Assembly: GCF_014647915.1 (NCBI RefSeq)
Contig: NZ_BMQC01000015.1
Span: 24,503-88,502 of the forward strand
Direction of reading: 5' to 3'
Length of the DNA stretch: 64,000 bases
Origin: Pilimelia terevasa
GTDB lineage: Bacteria > Actinomycetota > Actinomycetes > Mycobacteriales > Micromonosporaceae
Shown: piece by piece, positions 18,314 to 27,328 of the stretch
Position numbering within the stretch: the stretch's first letter is position 1
Layout: each line of letters starts with the position of its first letter
Made by a program: the position numbers and the translations under genes
The notes under the pieces: generated by a model
Told to the model about the DNA's origin: nothing
The model's input: the letters and a program-made list of their open reading frames with translations, nothing else
Databases searched by the model: none

Positions 18314-19013
18314 GAACCCGCAGACCAACGCCGCGCGGATCAGGGAACTCAACGCGACGATCCGGTACACCATGTGGTCGGTGTTCCGCGCCGCCGACCG
18401 CCTGCCCGCCCAGCGCGACCCGCTCGTCGCGGAGGTGGAGGCCCTGCTCGCGGACCTCGCCGACCGCGACGTCGTCGTGCGCGGCGTGTACGACGTGGCG
18501 GGCCTGCGCGCCGACGCCGACCTGATGGTGTGGTGGCACGCCGAGACGGCCGACGCGCTCCAGGACGCCTACGCCGCCCTGCGCCGCACCGCACTGGGCC
18601 GGCACCTGGCGCCGGTCTGGTCGCAGGCCGCGCTGCACCGGCCGGCCGAGTTCAACCGCAGCCACCTGCCGGCGTTCCTGGCGGGGGAGCAGGCCCGGGC
18701 GTACGTGTGCGTGTACCCGTTCGTCCGCTCCTACGAGTGGTACCTGCTGCCCGACGCCGAGCGGCGCGAGCTGCTCGCCGAGCACGGCCGGATGGCCCGG
18801 GGCTACGCCGACGTGCGCGCCAACACCGTCGCCTCGTTCGCCCTGGGCGACTACGAGTGGATGCTCGCCTTCGAGGCCGACGAGCTGGACCGCATCGTCG
18901 ACCTCATGCGCGACCTGCGCGCCTCGGGCGCCCGCCGGCACGTCCGCGAGGAGGTCCCCTTCTACACCGGCCGCCGCCGGACGGTCGCCCAGATGGTGGC
19001 CGACCTGCCCTGA
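18303..19013 (+). CDS. hemQ: coproheme decarboxylase HemQ (chlorite dismutase-like)
   Basis: A 236-aa protein of the peroxidase/chlorite dismutase family that turns Fe-coproporphyrin III into heme b. The HemQ motif '[12 protein letters not shown]' carries the conserved tyrosine, and '[30 protein letters not shown]' is characteristic. GTG 18303 has AGGAGG 6 nt upstream and lies inside the end of hemY, so the two are coupled. A terminator hairpin follows. Confidence 0.95.
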   Translation: MTAENPQTNAARIRELNATIRYTMWSVFRAADRLPAQRDPLVAEVEALLADLADRDVVVRGVYDVAGLRADADLMVWWHAETADALQDAYAALRRTALGRHLAPVWSQAALHRPAEFNRSHLPAFLAGEQARAYVCVYPFVRSYEWYLLPDAERRELLAEHGRMARGYADVRANTVASFALGDYEWMLAFEADELDRIVDLMRDLRASGARRHVREEVPFYTGRRRTVAQMVADLP

Positions 19014-19043
19014 CCGGGCCGCCGCCGCGGACCGCGGGCGTGT

Positions 19044-19079
19044 CCGGGGCGCTGCCGCCGGTTTGCGGCGGCGCCCCGG
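19044..19079 (+). terminator. terminator hairpin after hemQ
   Basis: CCGGGGCGCTGCCGC pairs with GCGGCGGCGCCCCGG: a 15-bp stem with one G-T position and a 6-nt loop, 31 nt after the hemQ stop. Confidence 0.75.
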
Positions 19080-19096
19080 CGGGGTAGTCGTCGGCC

Positions 19097-19279
19097 ATGA
19101 GCAGAGAGACGCCGACACCGGCCCCGACTCCGCCGCCCGCCCTGACCGATCCGGCCCTGGCCGAGGACGAGCCGGACATCGCGGGCGAGCACCAGTACGC
19201 CAAGACCGACCGGGACACCGCGGCGGGCCGCAGCGAGCGGGAGCCCGAGAGCCCGCACGGCCTCGCCGGCATGGACTGA
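19097..19279 (+). CDS. small hypothetical acidic protein
   Basis: A 60-aa protein with a proline-rich N-terminus and a charged C-terminal half ('DEPDIAGEHQYAKTDRDTAAGRSEREPE', shown here in part). It has no membrane segment or known domain. TAGTCG lies 6 nt before the ATG, weakly consistent with a leaderless start. Its position after hemQ and the non-random charged segment favour a real gene; no function can be assigned. Confidence 0.5.
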   Translation: MSRETPTPAPTPPPALTDPALAEDEPDIAGEHQYAKTDRDTAAGRSEREPESPHGLAGMD

Positions 19280-19344
19280 CCTGCCGGCACGGGACTGAAC
19301 CTGTCAGGCTGACCTGCCGGCACGGGCCGACCTGCCGGCACCGG
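19276..19344. repeat. three 18-bp imperfect direct repeats
   Basis: Units begin at 19276, 19309 and 19327 and share the core GACCTGCCGGCAC. They fill the gap between the convergent genes ending at 19279 and 19351, and each contains the palindrome TGCCGGCA. Confidence 0.6.
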
Positions 19345-19350
19345 CCGACC

Positions 19351-19788
19351 TCAGTCGGCGTCGCGTCGCATCGGGAGGTGCGGGATACCGTCCTCGTCGA
19401 ACCCAGGGCCGCAGGCCCGGTACCCGAAGCGCGCGTAGAAGCGCTCCAGGTGCGCCTGCGCCGCCAAGACGCTCGGGCGGGCGCCGATGTGGGCGAGCGC
19501 GGCGTGCATCAGGCGTTGGACGACACCGGTGCCGCGCGCCGCGCCCCGCACCACCACGCGGCCGATGCGGGCCGTGCCGTCGGGCTCCTCCAGTACCCGC
19601 AGGTACCCCAGGAGCGCCCCGTCGCCCGTGCTCCACACGTGGAGGGCGGTGGGCTCCACGTCGCGGTTGTCGAGGTCCTGGTACGGGCAGTCCTGCTCGA
19701 CCACGAACACCTCGGCCCGCAGCCGCAGGACCTCGTACAGGGTGTGCGGGTCGAGCTGCGCGAACCCGGCCTGATGCACCTCGACCAT
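19351..19788 (-). CDS. ElaA-type GNAT acetyltransferase
   Basis: A 145-aa N-acetyltransferase. It begins MVEVHQAGFAQLDPHTLYEV with 'LRAEVFVVEQDCPYQDLDNRD', characteristic of the ElaA subgroup. The acetyl-CoA binding region is 'RIGRVVVRGAARGTGVVQRLM', and the C-terminal motif is 'AQAHLERFYARFGYRACGPGFDEDGIPHLPM'-like. ATG 19788 is chosen over longer starts because it matches family length and has TACCAT 7 nt upstream. The substrate is unknown. Confidence 0.88.
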   Translation of the reverse strand: MVEVHQAGFAQLDPHTLYEVLRLRAEVFVVEQDCPYQDLDNRDVEPTALHVWSTGDGALLGYLRVLEEPDGTARIGRVVVRGAARGTGVVQRLMHAALAHIGARPSVLAAQAHLERFYARFGYRACGPGFDEDGIPHLPMRRDAD

Positions 19789-19946
19789 GCGGTGGATGGT
19801 ACGCGAGCCCCCGGCGGCCGGTCGCCGCCGTTCCCGCGCGGCGGCCGCACCGCTGCCGAGTGGGGGAGCAGCGTGGAGCGGGTCCACCATGGGAGCGAGA
19901 CGGGGAGACGTGCGCCCGTGCCGTCCTGGTGTTGGCTTCGTTTGGC

Positions 19947-19985
19947 GACATCGGCGCCAGATGTCGACTTTCGGCGCCATGTCGA
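19947..19985. promoter_or_regulatory. operator-like paired repeat upstream of a secreted protease
   Basis: GACAT-CGGCGCC-AGATGTC (19947-19965) is nearly palindromic. A second copy, TCGGCGCCATGTCGA (19971-19985), follows it 5 bp later. The pair lies between the divergent acetyltransferase and protease genes and looks like a dimer-binding operator. The regulator is unknown. Confidence 0.4.
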
Positions 19986-20104
19986 GGGCGCTGACGGGAT
20001 CCCGTCGGCGGCAGCTCGCTGACGAGCGGGTACCACCTATTCCCTACCGCTGGAACAGGCCCTACGGCCCGGCGTGCCCGGGCGCGTCGCCGCGTGCTGA
20101 CCAC

Positions 20105-20134
20105 TTGTGAGCGCGTCGAAGGCAGTCATATATT
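20105..20134 (+). promoter_or_regulatory. candidate promoter of the serine protease gene
   Basis: TTGTGA (20105-20110), an 18-bp spacer and TATATT (20129-20134) lie in a small AT-rich patch. They would give a leader of about 130 nt before the protease start at 20271. Confidence 0.5.
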
Positions 20135-20270
20135 GATGCACGTCTTCGTGAATGTCCATGCGCCTCCGGTGCCCCGCGTGCCGGAGCCGCCTGCGCAGAT
20201 CGCGCCCCGCGCGGCGTCGGCTCACCCCCGGATGTCGCCGTCCCCCCACCCGCACCCGATCGGAGCGTTG

Positions 20271-20993
20271 ATGATGGTTCGCAAGCACAGCGCCGCGGTA
20301 GTCGCCGTACTGGCCGCCCTCGGCATCCCCACACCTGCACAGGCCGCCACGAACCCGATGCCCGGCGACGGGCGCATCGTGGACGGCAAGGTGACCGAGA
20401 GCGCCCCGTGGGCGGCGCAGTTCTACCGCGGCGACGGCAGCGCCAGCGGTCCGTCCTGCTCCGCCTCGATCATCGCCGTCGACTGGGTCCTGGTGGCCGA
20501 CCACTGCCTCACCTACGGGCACACCGGCAAGGTCTTCTCCGTGAAGGTGGGCAGCCTCAAGCGTGGGGAAGGAACGCTGTACCAGGTCGAGCGGTACCTC
20601 AGCAAGTACGACGTGACCCTGCTCAAGCTCGCCACGCCGATCCAGAACCCCGTGATCGCGCCGGTGGCGGACGCCGTTCCGACCAACGGCTCCGAGGTGG
20701 AAATCTACGGCTGGGGCAAGACCTGCCCCGTCAGCCAGCAGTGCCCCCCCTCGCCGGTACTCAAGCAGGCGACGCTGCGGATCGACGGAGCGGCCAAGGA
20801 CCACAAGGGCGGGCCGGCGCTCCAGTTGACCCACGTCACCGGCAACGCCTCCAACGGTGACTCCGGTGGTCCGGCGTGGTTCGGCGGCAAGGTCGTCGGG
20901 GTCGCGTCGACCGCCGGTACGCGCAACGCGCAGTACTCCAGCATTGCCGTGGCGGGTACCCGCCAGTGGATCCGGTCGAACGCCGGCGTCTGA
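20271..20993 (+). CDS. secreted trypsin-like (S1) serine protease
   Basis: A 240-aa exported protease. The start ATG 20271 (or 20274) has GGAG about 6 nt upstream and opens a signal peptide ending 'TPAQAAT'. The mature chain has the 'RIVDGKVTESAPWAAQF' zymogen-type beginning, His in 'LVADHCL', Asp in 'SKYDVTLLKLA' and Ser in 'NGDSGGPAW', so the triad is complete. The residue pair before His is Ala-Asp instead of the usual Ala-Ala. There are four cysteines outside the triad (CSAS, CPVSQQC). A perfect 15-bp terminator follows. Confidence 0.93.
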   Translation: MMVRKHSAAVVAVLAALGIPTPAQAATNPMPGDGRIVDGKVTESAPWAAQFYRGDGSASGPSCSASIIAVDWVLVADHCLTYGHTGKVFSVKVGSLKRGEGTLYQVERYLSKYDVTLLKLATPIQNPVIAPVADAVPTNGSEVEIYGWGKTCPVSQQCPPSPVLKQATLRIDGAAKDHKGGPALQLTHVTGNASNGDSGGPAWFGGKVVGVASTAGTRNAQYSSIAVAGTRQWIRSNAGV

Positions 20994-21012
20994 GCGTCGG
21001 CTCCGGTCTGCC

Positions 21013-21049
21013 GCCGTGCCCCGTCGGCACCACACCGACGGGGCACGGC
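21013..21049 (+). terminator. perfect terminator hairpin after the protease gene
   Basis: GCCGTGCCCCGTCGG (21013-21027) is the exact complement of 21035-21049, a 15-bp stem with a 7-nt loop. Confidence 0.85.
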
Positions 21050-21298
21050 ATCGCGGCCGAAGGCGGGGGCTGAACCGTGACGAGGGGGCGCCGCTGCCCC
21101 GGCGCGCGCCGGCCTGGCCGGCCCGCGCGGCCTGGCCGGACCGCGGCACGGCGGCCATGAACGCCTTCGAGATCACCTGTGCCAGCCGCCCCGCACCGTC
21201 ACGGTGGCGGCATGTCGACTGACCGCGTCGTCCATTCCGCAGACCGTCGAGCATTCCGCAGGCCGTCGAGGGACGGTTCGGGGCACCCGCCTCCCCGC
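21050..21298. other. intergenic stretch with a 19-bp tandem duplication
   Basis: I see no gene here. Two adjacent 19-bp units (21233-21251 and 21252-21270, CATTCCGCA-G/A-variant-CCGTCGAG) differ at one base. The rest is GC-rich, low-complexity sequence with repeated GGCCTGGCCGG. Confidence 0.5.
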
Positions 21299-21892
21299 TC
21301 AGCCGATGTCGGCGAATCCGGCCTCGGGCGCGGCGTCGGAGCCGGTCGGGGAGTCGTCGTCCTGGGCGTCGAGGTCGTATGACGTGTCCACCTGGTATCC
21401 GGCCCGGGCGGGGTTGCCCAGACAGGACAGGGGCACGGTCGCGACGTGGGCGTTGTTCGTGTACGTCGCTGTTCCGGTGCACAGCACCGGCGGGTCGTCG
21501 TGGTCGTCGGCCTTGGTGACCTCGGCGTACAGGGCGCCGTCGGCGAGGCCGTAGGCGACCGTGAAGTCCTCCTTGCCGTCGTTGTCGGTGTCGAGCGTGA
21601 AGTCGGTGTGGGTGTCCTCGCTGTCCCAGTTCGGGTCGTGGAGCGGGCTGAGCGCCTGGGCGGTGGTGTAGCGCAGCTCCAGCTTGTCGCCGATCCTGCG
21701 GCCGTCGGCACTGACGATGTCGGCGTACGGGGCGGTGACGGCGGTGTCCTCGTCGTCGGTGACGTCGCCGGCCGGGTCGGTGATCGCGGTGCGGAGGGTG
21801 GGCGCGGCGTGCGCCGGTGCGAGCAGGCCGACTCCCAGCGCGGGGGCCAGGGCGAGCGCGGCCACGGTGAGCGGGTTGATGAGGCGGGTCAT
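21299..21892 (-). CDS. secreted hypothetical protein, acidic
   Basis: A 197-aa exported protein. ATG 21892 has GAAGGG 7 nt upstream and starts a signal peptide ('MTRLINPLTVAALALAPALG' through 'APAHAAP'). The mature part is rich in Asp and Thr ('DTDNDGKEDFTVAYGLADGAL') and has two cysteines (CTGTA, SCLG), probably disulfide-bonded. The 'TDPAGDVTDDEDT' and 'ADIVSADGRRIGDKLELRYTT' segments resemble beta-sandwich domains attached to secreted proteases, but no family is certain. Confidence 0.7.
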   Translation of the reverse strand: MTRLINPLTVAALALAPALGVGLLAPAHAAPTLRTAITDPAGDVTDDEDTAVTAPYADIVSADGRRIGDKLELRYTTAQALSPLHDPNWDSEDTHTDFTLDTDNDGKEDFTVAYGLADGALYAEVTKADDHDDPPVLCTGTATYTNNAHVATVPLSCLGNPARAGYQVDTSYDLDAQDDDSPTGSDAAPEAGFADIG

Positions 21893-22168
21893 GCGGAAGC
21901 CCTTCGTGTGGTTGGCAACTCCGCCGCTGACGGTACAAAGGGCGTCGATGTGCCGACAGTGGAGGGAGCGGAATTTGCGGCATGGCCCAGAACGGGTGCC
22001 GGTCGCCGGCGGTACCCGTGGGCGGCCGGCGGTGGCCTCGGCGTGGTGGGGCGCGGCGGCCTGATCCGGCCTCTCCGGACCTTGCCGGGTCACTGTGCGC
22101 GGGTGAATGAGCGCTGTGTGTGAGCTGTGTTCCGGCGCCCGCAGGCGGCACGCCGGTACCATCGAGGG

Positions 22169-22636
22169 GTGCTGACAGCGCGTAAGGCCAGCTTCTGGCG
22201 TAGCCGATACGAGGTCCTCGCCGACGGCCGGGTGGCCGCGGTGTGGGACGGGGCGTTCTGGCGCAGCGGCGGCCGGTTCTCCCTCGACGGCCGCGACTAC
22301 GAGGTGCGCGGCAACGTCTGGGGCACGCGCTTCACGCTCACCGACGCCACCGACGGCTCGGGGGCCGACGTCGCCCTGGCCACGGCGGAGCGGGTGGGCC
22401 GGCGGCGGTGGACGGTCGAGGCCGGCGGCCGGACCTACCGGTTCCGCCGCGCCTCGATGTGGAGGGACGTGCAGGAGCTGTACGACGACTCGGGCGCGGT
22501 CGGCACCGTGCGGCGGGTGAGCATGTGGCGCGGCGACGTCGCCGCTGACCTGCCCGGACTGCCGCCGGCCGTGCGGATGTTCGTCCTCGGCGTCGTGATC
22601 ACGATGTGGGAGGCCCAGGCCGCCTCGGGCGCCTGA
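22169..22636 (+). CDS. hypothetical protein, possible LURP/tubby-like fold
   Basis: A 155-aa protein with repeated beta-strand patterns ('YEVLADGRVAAVWDGAFWRSGGRFSL', 'YEVRGNVWGTRFTLTDA', 'RRRWTVEAGGRTYRFRRASMWR'). These resemble small beta-barrel LURP-one/tubby-like proteins, though I cannot confirm it. GTG 22169 is preferred over 22127 because TACCAT lies 6 nt upstream. The C-terminus is a short hydrophobic helix ('RMFVLGVVITMWEAQ'). Confidence 0.65.
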   Translation: MLTARKASFWRSRYEVLADGRVAAVWDGAFWRSGGRFSLDGRDYEVRGNVWGTRFTLTDATDGSGADVALATAERVGRRRWTVEAGGRTYRFRRASMWRDVQELYDDSGAVGTVRRVSMWRGDVAADLPGLPPAVRMFVLGVVITMWEAQAASGA

Positions 22637-22648
22637 TCGCGGGGGCGC

Positions 22649-24928
22649 TCACCGGGTCGGGGTGAGGCGCCACACCCCCAGGCCGAAGGTCCCGGCCGTC
22701 AGGACGGTCCGCCCGCCGACGACGTTGGTCACCAGGTCCGCCACCGGCACCTGCGGCAGGCCGGTGCCCGAGGGGGTCCACGCGCGGCCGTCCGCCGAGG
22801 AGTACACCCCCACGTCGGTGGCCACGTGCAGCGTCCGCTTGTCCACCGGGTCGATCATGATGTCGTTGACCGGCGCGTCCGGCAGGTTCCCCGCCAGCGG
22901 CGTCCACGTCCTCCCGCCGTCGGTCGTGCGGAACACGTGCGCCGCCGACTCGCCGCTGCGGTACCCCGACACCGTCACGTACGCCGTGTCCGCCGTCGCC
23001 GGGTCGACCGCCACCTGGGTGATCCACCGGTCCGGCAGGCCGGCGTTGATCTGCGTCCAGGTGCCGCCGGTGTTGCGGGTGATCCACAGGTTGCCGTCGT
23101 TGGTGCCGACGTAGATCACCCGGCCGTCGCTGCGGGCCGGCGCGATCGCCGAGATCGTGCCCCACCGGCTGTCGCCGCCCTGGCCGCCCTTGCTCAGGTC
23201 CTTGCTGATCGCGGTGAAGGCGGCGCCGGAGTTGGTGGACCGGTTCAGGACGTTGCCGCCGTAGTACACGACCGCCGGGTTGGCCGGGTCCAGCTCCATC
23301 GGCGTCAGCCACGCCCTGCGGGCGGAGGTCGTCGCGCCCAGGGCCTGCATCGAGTTGCCGCCGTCGGTGGACCGGCTGCACGCGCCGTCCTGCGAGCAGG
23401 CGTAGATCTTCTGGTGGTTCGTCGGGTCGATGAGGTTCTTCAGGCCGTCGCCGCCCAGGTGCGAGCCCCAGCCGGACCACGAGCGCACCGAGCCGTTGTC
23501 CTGGAGGCCGCCGCTGATCCGCGACGGGTCCTGCTGGGAGACGGCGATGGAGTAGAACTGCATGTTCGCCAGGCTGGTCGTCTTCGTCCACCGGCCGTCG
23601 AGCGAGGCGTTGTCGGTGGAGGCGTACACGCCGCCGTCGTTGCCGAGGAACGCCCGCCGCGGCACCCGCGGGTCCCACACGACGACGTGCTGGTCGGCGT
23701 GGAAACCGGTGCTGCTGCTGCGCCAGCTCGCGCCCGCGTCCACCGACTCCACCAGCGCCACGCCCGTGACCAGGACGTGCCGCGGGTCCTTCGGGTCGAC
23801 GTACAGCTTGCTGAACCACCAGCCGTAGTCGGCCTGCGCCGAGGACACCGCGCCGGTGTTGGCCAGCCGCTGCCACGCGGTGCCGCCGTCGGTGCTGGTG
23901 TACATGCCCTCGAAGCGGCCCTCCGCGGTCATCGCCACGACGTACAGCCGCCGCGGGTCGCTCCGGGCGCTGACCACGCCCATCCGGCCGAGGTCGGCGC
24001 TCGCCGCCGGCAGGCCGCCGCCCAGCCGGGTCCAGGTGGCGCCCCCGTCGGTGGACCGGTAGACGCCCGAACCGGTGCCGCCGTACACCCGCCGCTGCGG
24101 GGTGCGGTAGTGGTCCCACATCGCCGCGTACAGCGTGTTCGGGTCGGCGGCGCTCATGTCCAGCTCGACCGCGCCGGTGGTGGGGGTGGTCCCGGCCAGG
24201 AGCTGCTTCCAGGTGGCGCCGCCGTCGACGGTGCCGTAGACGCCGCGCTCGCCGCCCTTGCTGAACAGGCCGCCGGTGGCGGCGACGAAGATGCGGGCGG
24301 GGTTCTTCGGGTCGACGACGACGGCGCCGATCCGCGCGCTGCCGGTCAGGCCCAGCGACGTCCAGGTGGCCCCGCCGTCGGTGGACCGGTACACCCCGGA
24401 GCCGCTGACCGTGGTGCTGCCGCCGCCGGGGTTGGCCTCGCCGGTGCCCACGACCAGGGTGCCGTCGTCGGCGACCGCCATGGCGCCGATGGCCTGGGTG
24501 GCGCCGCGGTCCCAGGCGTAGGTGAAGGTGCGGCCGGCGTCGGTGCTGCGCCAGACCCCGCCGGAGGCGGCGCCCGCGTACACGGTGTCGGGGCGGCTCG
24601 GGTCGACGACCAGGTCCGGCACCCGGCCGCCGAGCTTGTCGGGGCCGAGGTTCTGCCAGGCGGCGGCGCGGCGCAGGTCGCTGCGGGCGGCCACGGCGCG
24701 CGCCTGGCCCCGGGCGCGCCCGGCGAGCGCGTCGAGGTCCCGCGCGGCGTGCGGGTACGTGCGCTGGAGCTCGTTCCACTCCGCGCCGCCTGCCGGGCCC
24801 TGGACGTCGGCCTCGACGAACGTGCCGCCGATCGTCCGGTCGGCGGGTCGGGCGGCGGCGCCCCCGGCCGCGGCCAGCATTCCCAGGCCTAGTGCGGCCA
24901 CGCCGGCCGTCCGCAGCGTCAATGTCAC
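22649..24928 (-). CDS. secreted BNR/Asp-box repeat protein (sialidase/VPS10-like beta propeller)
   Basis: A 759-aa exported protein. GTG 24928 has GGGGAGGA 6 nt upstream and gives a clean signal peptide (TLTLRTAGVAALGLGML, then AAGGAAARPA). The body carries about twelve Asp-box-like turns (STDAGRTF, STDGGATW, VDGGATW, STDGGTAW, SVDAGASW, STDGGNS, TTDGGRTW and others), predicting two stacked beta propellers like VPS10/exo-xyloglucanase-type proteins. No sialidase Arg triad is obvious. It is divergent from a sugar importer operon, so a role in binding or cutting a polysaccharide is plausible inference. Confidence 0.85.
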   Translation of the reverse strand: MTLTLRTAGVAALGLGMLAAAGGAAARPADRTIGGTFVEADVQGPAGGAEWNELQRTYPHAARDLDALAGRARGQARAVAARSDLRRAAAWQNLGPDKLGGRVPDLVVDPSRPDTVYAGAASGGVWRSTDAGRTFTYAWDRGATQAIGAMAVADDGTLVVGTGEANPGGGSTTVSGSGVYRSTDGGATWTSLGLTGSARIGAVVVDPKNPARIFVAATGGLFSKGGERGVYGTVDGGATWKQLLAGTTPTTGAVELDMSAADPNTLYAAMWDHYRTPQRRVYGGTGSGVYRSTDGGATWTRLGGGLPAASADLGRMGVVSARSDPRRLYVVAMTAEGRFEGMYTSTDGGTAWQRLANTGAVSSAQADYGWWFSKLYVDPKDPRHVLVTGVALVESVDAGASWRSSSTGFHADQHVVVWDPRVPRRAFLGNDGGVYASTDNASLDGRWTKTTSLANMQFYSIAVSQQDPSRISGGLQDNGSVRSWSGWGSHLGGDGLKNLIDPTNHQKIYACSQDGACSRSTDGGNSMQALGATTSARRAWLTPMELDPANPAVVYYGGNVLNRSTNSGAAFTAISKDLSKGGQGGDSRWGTISAIAPARSDGRVIYVGTNDGNLWITRNTGGTWTQINAGLPDRWITQVAVDPATADTAYVTVSGYRSGESAAHVFRTTDGGRTWTPLAGNLPDAPVNDIMIDPVDKRTLHVATDVGVYSSADGRAWTPSGTGLPQVPVADLVTNVVGGRTVLTAGTFGLGVWRLTPTR

Positions 24929-25124
24929 GACTGTCCTCCCCGAGCGGGCCGTGCGGGTGGCCCGCAGCATTGGTTGGCTTCGATATTGTGCCTGTTCGGG
25001 GGACCGTGGGGGAAGGCTTGATCTCGGTCGGGCCGCGATGGGATATTCGCGCTGTTCCGTACGCGGTCCGGGTCGGACCGGGCCCGCGCGACCGCGGGCG
25101 TCCGCACGAGTTCCCGAGGGGGCC

Positions 25125-26015
25125 ATGGAACGCCACACGACGCGCGGTCCGGCCGCCACGCGGCGCGCCGTCGCCCCCGTGCGCCGCCGCCGTCGCCCCC
25201 CGCCGGACATCCGGCGCCACGCCATCACCGCCGTGCTGCTCGCCTTCGGCCCGCCCCTGCTGCTCCTGCTCTCGGCGTCGCTGCGGCCGCCGGGCCTGCC
25301 GCCGCCGGCCGCGCCCCCGCTGCTGCCCACCCACGTGACGCTCGCCGCCTACGCCGAGGCGCTCGGCATCGGCGGCCTGGGCCGCGCGGCGCTGAACTCC
25401 CTGGCCGTCTGCCTCGTCGCCGTACCGGTGAGCGTCCTCGTCGCCGCCTGGGCCGGCTTCGCCACGACGCGGCTGCCGCGGCGCGCCGCCCAGGGCGTGG
25501 TGCTGCTGTCGCTGACCGCGCTGATGGTGCCGGCCACGGCGTTGCTGGTGCCGCGGTTCGCGCTGTACCGGGCACTGCACCTGACCGACACCCTCGTGCC
25601 GCTCATGGCGCCCGCGCTCATCGCGACCTCGCCGCTGTACCCGCTCGTGTACTACGTGGCCTTTCGCGCCGTCCCCGCCGACCTGTACGAGACGGCGCGG
25701 CTGGCCGGGTTCGGCCCGTGGCGCACCTGGTGGCGGGTGGCGATGCCGCTGGTCCGGCCGGTGACCGTCGCGCTGGCCACGTTCACCTTCGTGCTCACCT
25801 GGTCGAACTTCCTCGACCCGCTGCTGTACGTGTACGACCGGGACCACTTCACCCTGCCGGTCGCGCTGCGGTCGCTGTCCACGCTGGACCCGACCGACTT
25901 CCCCGTCTTCCTGGCCGGCGCCGTCCTGGCGACGCTGCCGGCCCTGCTCGTCTTCGCGGCGGCGCAGTGGTACATGCGCGGCCGCACCGGCTCCTCCGAA
26001 GGGACAGTCACATGA
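25125..26015 (+). CDS. carbohydrate ABC transporter permease (MalG-like)
   Basis: A 296-aa membrane protein with six helices. The EAA loop is 'LYETARLAGFGPWRTWWRVAMPLVRP'. The N-terminus is basic and proline/arginine-rich. ATG 25125 has GAGGGGG 4-9 nt upstream. It overlaps the solute-binding protein gene by ATGA. It belongs to the CUT1 subfamily, which imports oligosaccharides or glycerol-phosphate-like substrates. Confidence 0.9.
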   Translation: MERHTTRGPAATRRAVAPVRRRRRPPPDIRRHAITAVLLAFGPPLLLLLSASLRPPGLPPPAAPPLLPTHVTLAAYAEALGIGGLGRAALNSLAVCLVAVPVSVLVAAWAGFATTRLPRRAAQGVVLLSLTALMVPATALLVPRFALYRALHLTDTLVPLMAPALIATSPLYPLVYYVAFRAVPADLYETARLAGFGPWRTWWRVAMPLVRPVTVALATFTFVLTWSNFLDPLLYVYDRDHFTLPVALRSLSTLDPTDFPVFLAGAVLATLPALLVFAAAQWYMRGRTGSSEGTVT

Positions 26016-27328
26016 GAATCCGCGTCATCGGGGCCGCCGCCCTGCTCCTGGCCGGCCTGGCCGGGTGCGGCGCCGACCGGCCGGCGGCCGGCGACCCGGT
26101 CCGGCTGATGGTCTTCGGCACCCCCGAGGAGCTGGCCTCGTACCGCACGCTCATCAGCGCGTACGACAAGGCCGTGCCCGGCCGCCCGGTCCAACTGGTG
26201 GAGGCCTCCGACCGCAAGGACCTCATCGCCCGGCTCTCCACGGCCGTTGCCGGCGGGGCGCCGCCCGAGCTGTTCCTGATGAACTACCGCTACTACGGGC
26301 AGTTCGCCGCCCGCGGCGCCATCGACCCGGTGGACACGCGGCTGGCGTCCTCGACGGCGATCGCCGCCCGCGACCTGTACCCGCAGGCGCTGGAGGCGTT
26401 CCAGTGGGCGGGCCGCCAGTACTGCCTGCCGCAGAACGTCTCCAGCCTCGCCGTCTACTACAACAAGCGGCTGTTCGCCCGGTACGGCGTCGCCCCGCCC
26501 AAGCCCGGCTGGCACTGGAACGACATGGTCGCCACCGCCACCGCGCTGACCCGGGACGTGCACGGCAACGTCGCCAACGCCGTCGAGGCCGAGCAGGCGC
26601 CCGCGCCGGTCGACGTGTACGGCCTGGGCACCGAGGCCAGCATCGTCCGGCTGGCGCCGTTCGTCTGGTCCCACGGCGGCCAGGTCACCGACGACGACCG
26701 GGCGCCGACGCGGTTCGCGCTCCAGACCCCCGCGGCCCGCGCCGCCGTCCAGCAGTTCCTCGACCTGCGGCAGCGCTTCGGCGTGACCCCGCCCGACGAG
26801 GAGGTCGAGAGCATGGACGACGAGTCCCGGTTCGTCAACGGCAGGCTCGCCATGCTGCTCAGCTCGCGCCGCTCCACCACGACCTTCCGCGCCGCCTCCG
26901 ACCTGGACTGGGACGTCGCCGAGCTGCCCCGGCACACCGCGCCGGCCAACGTGCTGCACTCCGACGCGTACTGCATGACCAAGGGCGCGAGGAACCCCGA
27001 CGGGGCCTGGCGGTTCCTGGAGTTCGCCCTCAGCCCGGCGGGGGCGCGGATCATGGCCGAAACCGGCCGCACCGTCCCCTCGCACATGGCCGTGGCCCAG
27101 TCGCCGGCCTTCCTCGACCCGGCCCGCCCCCCGGCCTCGGCGCGGGTGTTCCTCGACGCCATCGGCCACATGCGCCGCACCCCGACGGTCGCCACCTGGC
27201 CGGAGGTGGAGGACATCGCCGCCGACCTGTTCGAGAACGCCTTCTACCGCGGCGACCCGCTGGACCGCGTCCTCGCCGACCTCGACCGCCAGACCCGGCC
27301 GGTGTTCGCCCGGGCCGGCCGCCCTTGA
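26012..27328 (+). CDS. extracellular solute-binding lipoprotein (family 1)
   Basis: A 438-aa lipoprotein. The signal ends in the lipobox LAGC (Cys about 19). The chain follows the family 1 pattern: 'VRLMVFGTPEELASYRTLISAYDK', 'GGAPPELFLMNYRYYGQFAARGAI', 'YCLPQNVSSLAVYYNKRLFARYGV'-like hinge, 'GAWRFLEFALSPAGARIMAETGRTVPS'. It delivers substrate to the flanking permeases. Start and stop overlap both neighbours (ATGA, TTGA). Confidence 0.92.
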   Translation: MRIRVIGAAALLLAGLAGCGADRPAAGDPVRLMVFGTPEELASYRTLISAYDKAVPGRPVQLVEASDRKDLIARLSTAVAGGAPPELFLMNYRYYGQFAARGAIDPVDTRLASSTAIAARDLYPQALEAFQWAGRQYCLPQNVSSLAVYYNKRLFARYGVAPPKPGWHWNDMVATATALTRDVHGNVANAVEAEQAPAPVDVYGLGTEASIVRLAPFVWSHGGQVTDDDRAPTRFALQTPAARAAVQQFLDLRQRFGVTPPDEEVESMDDESRFVNGRLAMLLSSRRSTTTFRAASDLDWDVAELPRHTAPANVLHSDAYCMTKGARNPDGAWRFLEFALSPAGARIMAETGRTVPSHMAVAQSPAFLDPARPPASARVFLDAIGHMRRTPTVATWPEVEDIAADLFENAFYRGDPLDRVLADLDRQTRPVFARAGRP

